Source: CAZSPL01 sp964608735
GTDB lineage: Bacteria > JAJVIF01 > JAPKYR01 > CAZSPL01
Reading direction: 5' to 3'
Assembly (NCBI GenBank): GCA_964608735.1
Contig: CAZSPL010000211.1
Span: forward strand, 1 to 6,616
DNA length: 6,616 bases
In this document: positions 5,388-6,616 of the stretch, piece by piece
How positions within the stretch are numbered: the first letter of the stretch is position 1
Layout of the letters: the number at the start of each line of letters is the position of its first letter
Position numbers and translations under genes: made by a program
Notes under the pieces: model-generated
The model's database searches: none
What the model was told of the DNA's origin: nothing
The model's input: only the letters and a program-made list of their open reading frames with translations

Positions 5388-6350
5388 TTGGCCGATTCTC
5401 CGCAAATATCGATCGTCGTGCCGCTCTTCAACGAGGAAGAGGCGCTCGGCCTTTTGCACGAGCGGCTTACCGGTGTGCTCGCGGGAATGGGGAAGTCATA
5501 CGAGATAGTCTATGTCGATGACGGCTCGACCGATTCATCGCCGAAAATCCTGCGCGGGATACATGGATCCGACAACCGCGTGAAGGTCGTGCGGTTCAGG
5601 CGGAATTTCGGCAAGTCCGCGGCATTGAGCTGCGGGTTCGAGGAAGCGAGCGGGGATGTCATATTCTCCATCGACGCCGACCTGCAGGACGACCCGGCGG
5701 AGATTCCGAATTTCCTCTCGAAGCTCGATGAGGGCTACGACCTGGTGAGCGGATGGAAAGCGCGCCGCCATGACCCATGGCTGAAAGTGGCGTCGTCGCG
5801 TTTCTTCAACTGGGTGGTACGTATCACCAGCGGGGTGAAGCTTCACGATTTCAACTGCGGATTCAAGGCATACAGGCGGGAGGTCGTTCGCGAAGTCGAT
5901 ATCTACGGCGACTTGCACCGCTACGTGCCGTTCCTCGCGGCGGCGCGCGGATTCAGGGTGGGGGAGATAAAGGTGAAGCATCACCCGCGGAAGCACGGGC
6001 GCAGCAAGTACGGCTGGGACCGCTACATGAAAGGCTTCCTCGATTTGCTGACGGCGACCGTAATCACCCGCTTCAGCCGCAAGCCGCTTCATTTCTTCGG
6101 CGGGTTCGGCGTGCTGTTCTTCTTCATCGGGTTCATCATCCTGGCATATTTGACCGTGCTGTGGTTCATCACGCATTCGATAGGCGGACGCCCGCTGCTT
6201 CAATTCGGGATGTTGCTGATGATTACCGGGCTGATACTCATCTCGATGGGGCTTATCGGCGAGATGATAATCTTCCACAGTCCGCACGGGAACATGGAAT
6301 ACCCGACCGACTACGTTCTATCCCACGATGACGACAACAGGGAGTGTTAG
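5388..6350 (+). CDS. Family 2 glycosyltransferase, DPM1/GtrB-like, polyprenyl-phosphate type
   Basis: Enzymes of this type move a sugar from a nucleotide sugar to a polyprenyl phosphate on the cytoplasmic side of the membrane; the lipid-linked sugar is then used for glycans or surface modification. From the TTG start (320 residues) the GT-A domain shows SIVVPLFNEEE at about 8-18, VDDGSTD at 43-49, FRRNFGKSAAL at 70-80, the DAD metal-binding motif in IDADLQDDP at 95-103, HDFNCGFKAY at 153-162 and HHPRKHGRSKYGW at 198-210. Two membrane helices follow (about 233-261 and 269-295), as in bacterial DPM1-like proteins that stay anchored by their C-terminus. The sugar cannot be read from sequence. 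The frame extends upstream to an ATG at 5343 (335 residues), but the added 15 residues do not look like this family, and that ATG lies inside a TATAAT. A second glycosyltransferase follows 2 bases after the stop, so the two form an operon. Confidence 0.93.
   Translation: MADSPQISIVVPLFNEEEALGLLHERLTGVLAGMGKSYEIVYVDDGSTDSSPKILRGIHGSDNRVKVVRFRRNFGKSAALSCGFEEASGDVIFSIDADLQDDPAEIPNFLSKLDEGYDLVSGWKARRHDPWLKVASSRFFNWVVRITSGVKLHDFNCGFKAYRREVVREVDIYGDLHRYVPFLAAARGFRVGEIKVKHHPRKHGRSKYGWDRYMKGFLDLLTATVITRFSRKPLHFFGGFGVLFFFIGFIILAYLTVLWFITHSIGGRPLLQFGMLLMITGLILISMGLIGEMIIFHSPHGNMEYPTDYVLSHDDDNREC
6339..6344 (+). promoter_or_regulatory. Ribosome binding site of the second glycosyltransferase
   Basis: AGGGAG lies inside the last codons of the first glycosyltransferase, 8 bases before the GTG at 6353. 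Its position across the gene junction points to coupled translation of the two genes and fixes the GTG as start. Confidence 0.72.
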
Positions 6351-6352
6351 CC

Positions 6353-6616
6353 GTGGACGGCGCACCACGCGGGCCCGGAGTATGGGCGATAGTGCTCAAT
6401 TACAACGGCGCGGATGTGCTCGGGGATTGCCTCAAGAGCCTCAGGCAACAGGATTATCCGGATCTCCACCGGGTGGTTGTGGATAATGCGTCCACCGACG
6501 GTTCAGCGAAGATCGCCGAGGAAGCGGAAGGCGTCGAGCTGATTCGCAACCCGGAGAATTTATTTTTTTCAGGCGGGAATAATAATGGAGAATTTCCTGA
6601 TCAGTTTTTTCTCCCT
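6353..6616 (+). CDS. Family 2 glycosyltransferase, rhamnosyltransferase-like, N-terminal part
   Basis: Eighty-eight codons are visible before the window ends, with no stop. The fragment has the nucleotide-sugar binding half of a GT-A fold: AIVLNYNG (12-19), a helix with CLKSLRQQDYP (26-36), VVVDNASTDGS (41-51), then NPENL and SGGNN (66-77), which matches the NPENLGFAGGNN motif of rhamnosyltransferase-type family 2 enzymes (WbbL/RfbF relatives). Such enzymes add a sugar to a growing lipid-linked glycan in the cytoplasm. It follows the polyprenyl-phosphate glycosyltransferase by 2 bases and is probably in the same envelope-glycan operon. Odd points: Phe-Phe-Ser replaces the usual Gly-Phe-Ala, the last nine residues (80-88) do not follow the family pattern, and the DNA turns sharply AT-rich from about 6555. 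This could be natural drift or a poor contig end. The acceptor and donor sugars are unknown. Confidence 0.87.
   Translation, partial: MDGAPRGPGVWAIVLNYNGADVLGDCLKSLRQQDYPDLHRVVVDNASTDGSAKIAEEAEGVELIRNPENLFFSGGNNNGEFPDQFFLP

Noticed and set aside
5535..6287. Reverse open frame of 250 codons opposite the glycosyltransferase
   Set aside because: It is the shadow of a strongly conserved family 2 glycosyltransferase; long antisense frames are common in GC-rich genes.

Overview
The window looks like chromosomal DNA from an uncultured-type, probably Gram-negative bacterium. It carries two long secreted lipoproteins with N-terminal lipobox signal peptides, sigma70-like promoters, Shine-Dalgarno-type starts, and membrane-linked glycosyltransferases of the kind used for cell-surface polysaccharides. 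GC content is mixed, by eye about 40-50% in parts of the lipoprotein genes and about 55-65% elsewhere. The sequence alone does not fix the lineage. I see no tRNA, rRNA, CRISPR array, transposase, integrase or phage gene.

Layout, left to right. The last 16 codons of a forward gene end at 52. A hairpin with A and T tracts on either side (93-123) then serves as a two-way terminator between that gene and the reverse-strand gene that converges on it. That reverse gene (146-1882) encodes an acidic lipoprotein with a cryptic repeat suggesting a beta-propeller. It is read from a near-consensus promoter at 1930-1958. Next on the reverse strand (2058-4559) is an 833-residue lipoprotein: an unrecognised N-terminal region, then seven SBBP-like repeats carrying a DFDPGPG signature, very likely a seven-bladed beta-propeller. 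It has its own extended -10 promoter at 4592-4600. A third reverse gene (4720-5241) encodes a small membrane protein with a cysteine cluster before its single membrane helix and a very charged helical tail.

From about 5340 the direction flips. A forward operon starts with a DPM1/GtrB-like family 2 glycosyltransferase with two C-terminal membrane helices (best start TTG at 5388, stop at 6350). It is followed after only 2 bases by a second family 2 glycosyltransferase (GTG at 6353), which runs off the window. The first probably loads a sugar onto a polyprenyl-phosphate carrier; the second resembles rhamnosyltransferase-type enzymes that extend surface glycans.

The window therefore joins the end of one unit, a block of exported surface proteins, and the start of an envelope-glycan operon. 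The most notable observations are the regular propeller with one shortened blade, a composition step at its domain boundary, a pair of words shared by the two lipoprotein leaders in swapped order, and a likely start-site trap in the first glycosyltransferase. I found no convincing evidence of a new defence, mobile or RNA-guided system.
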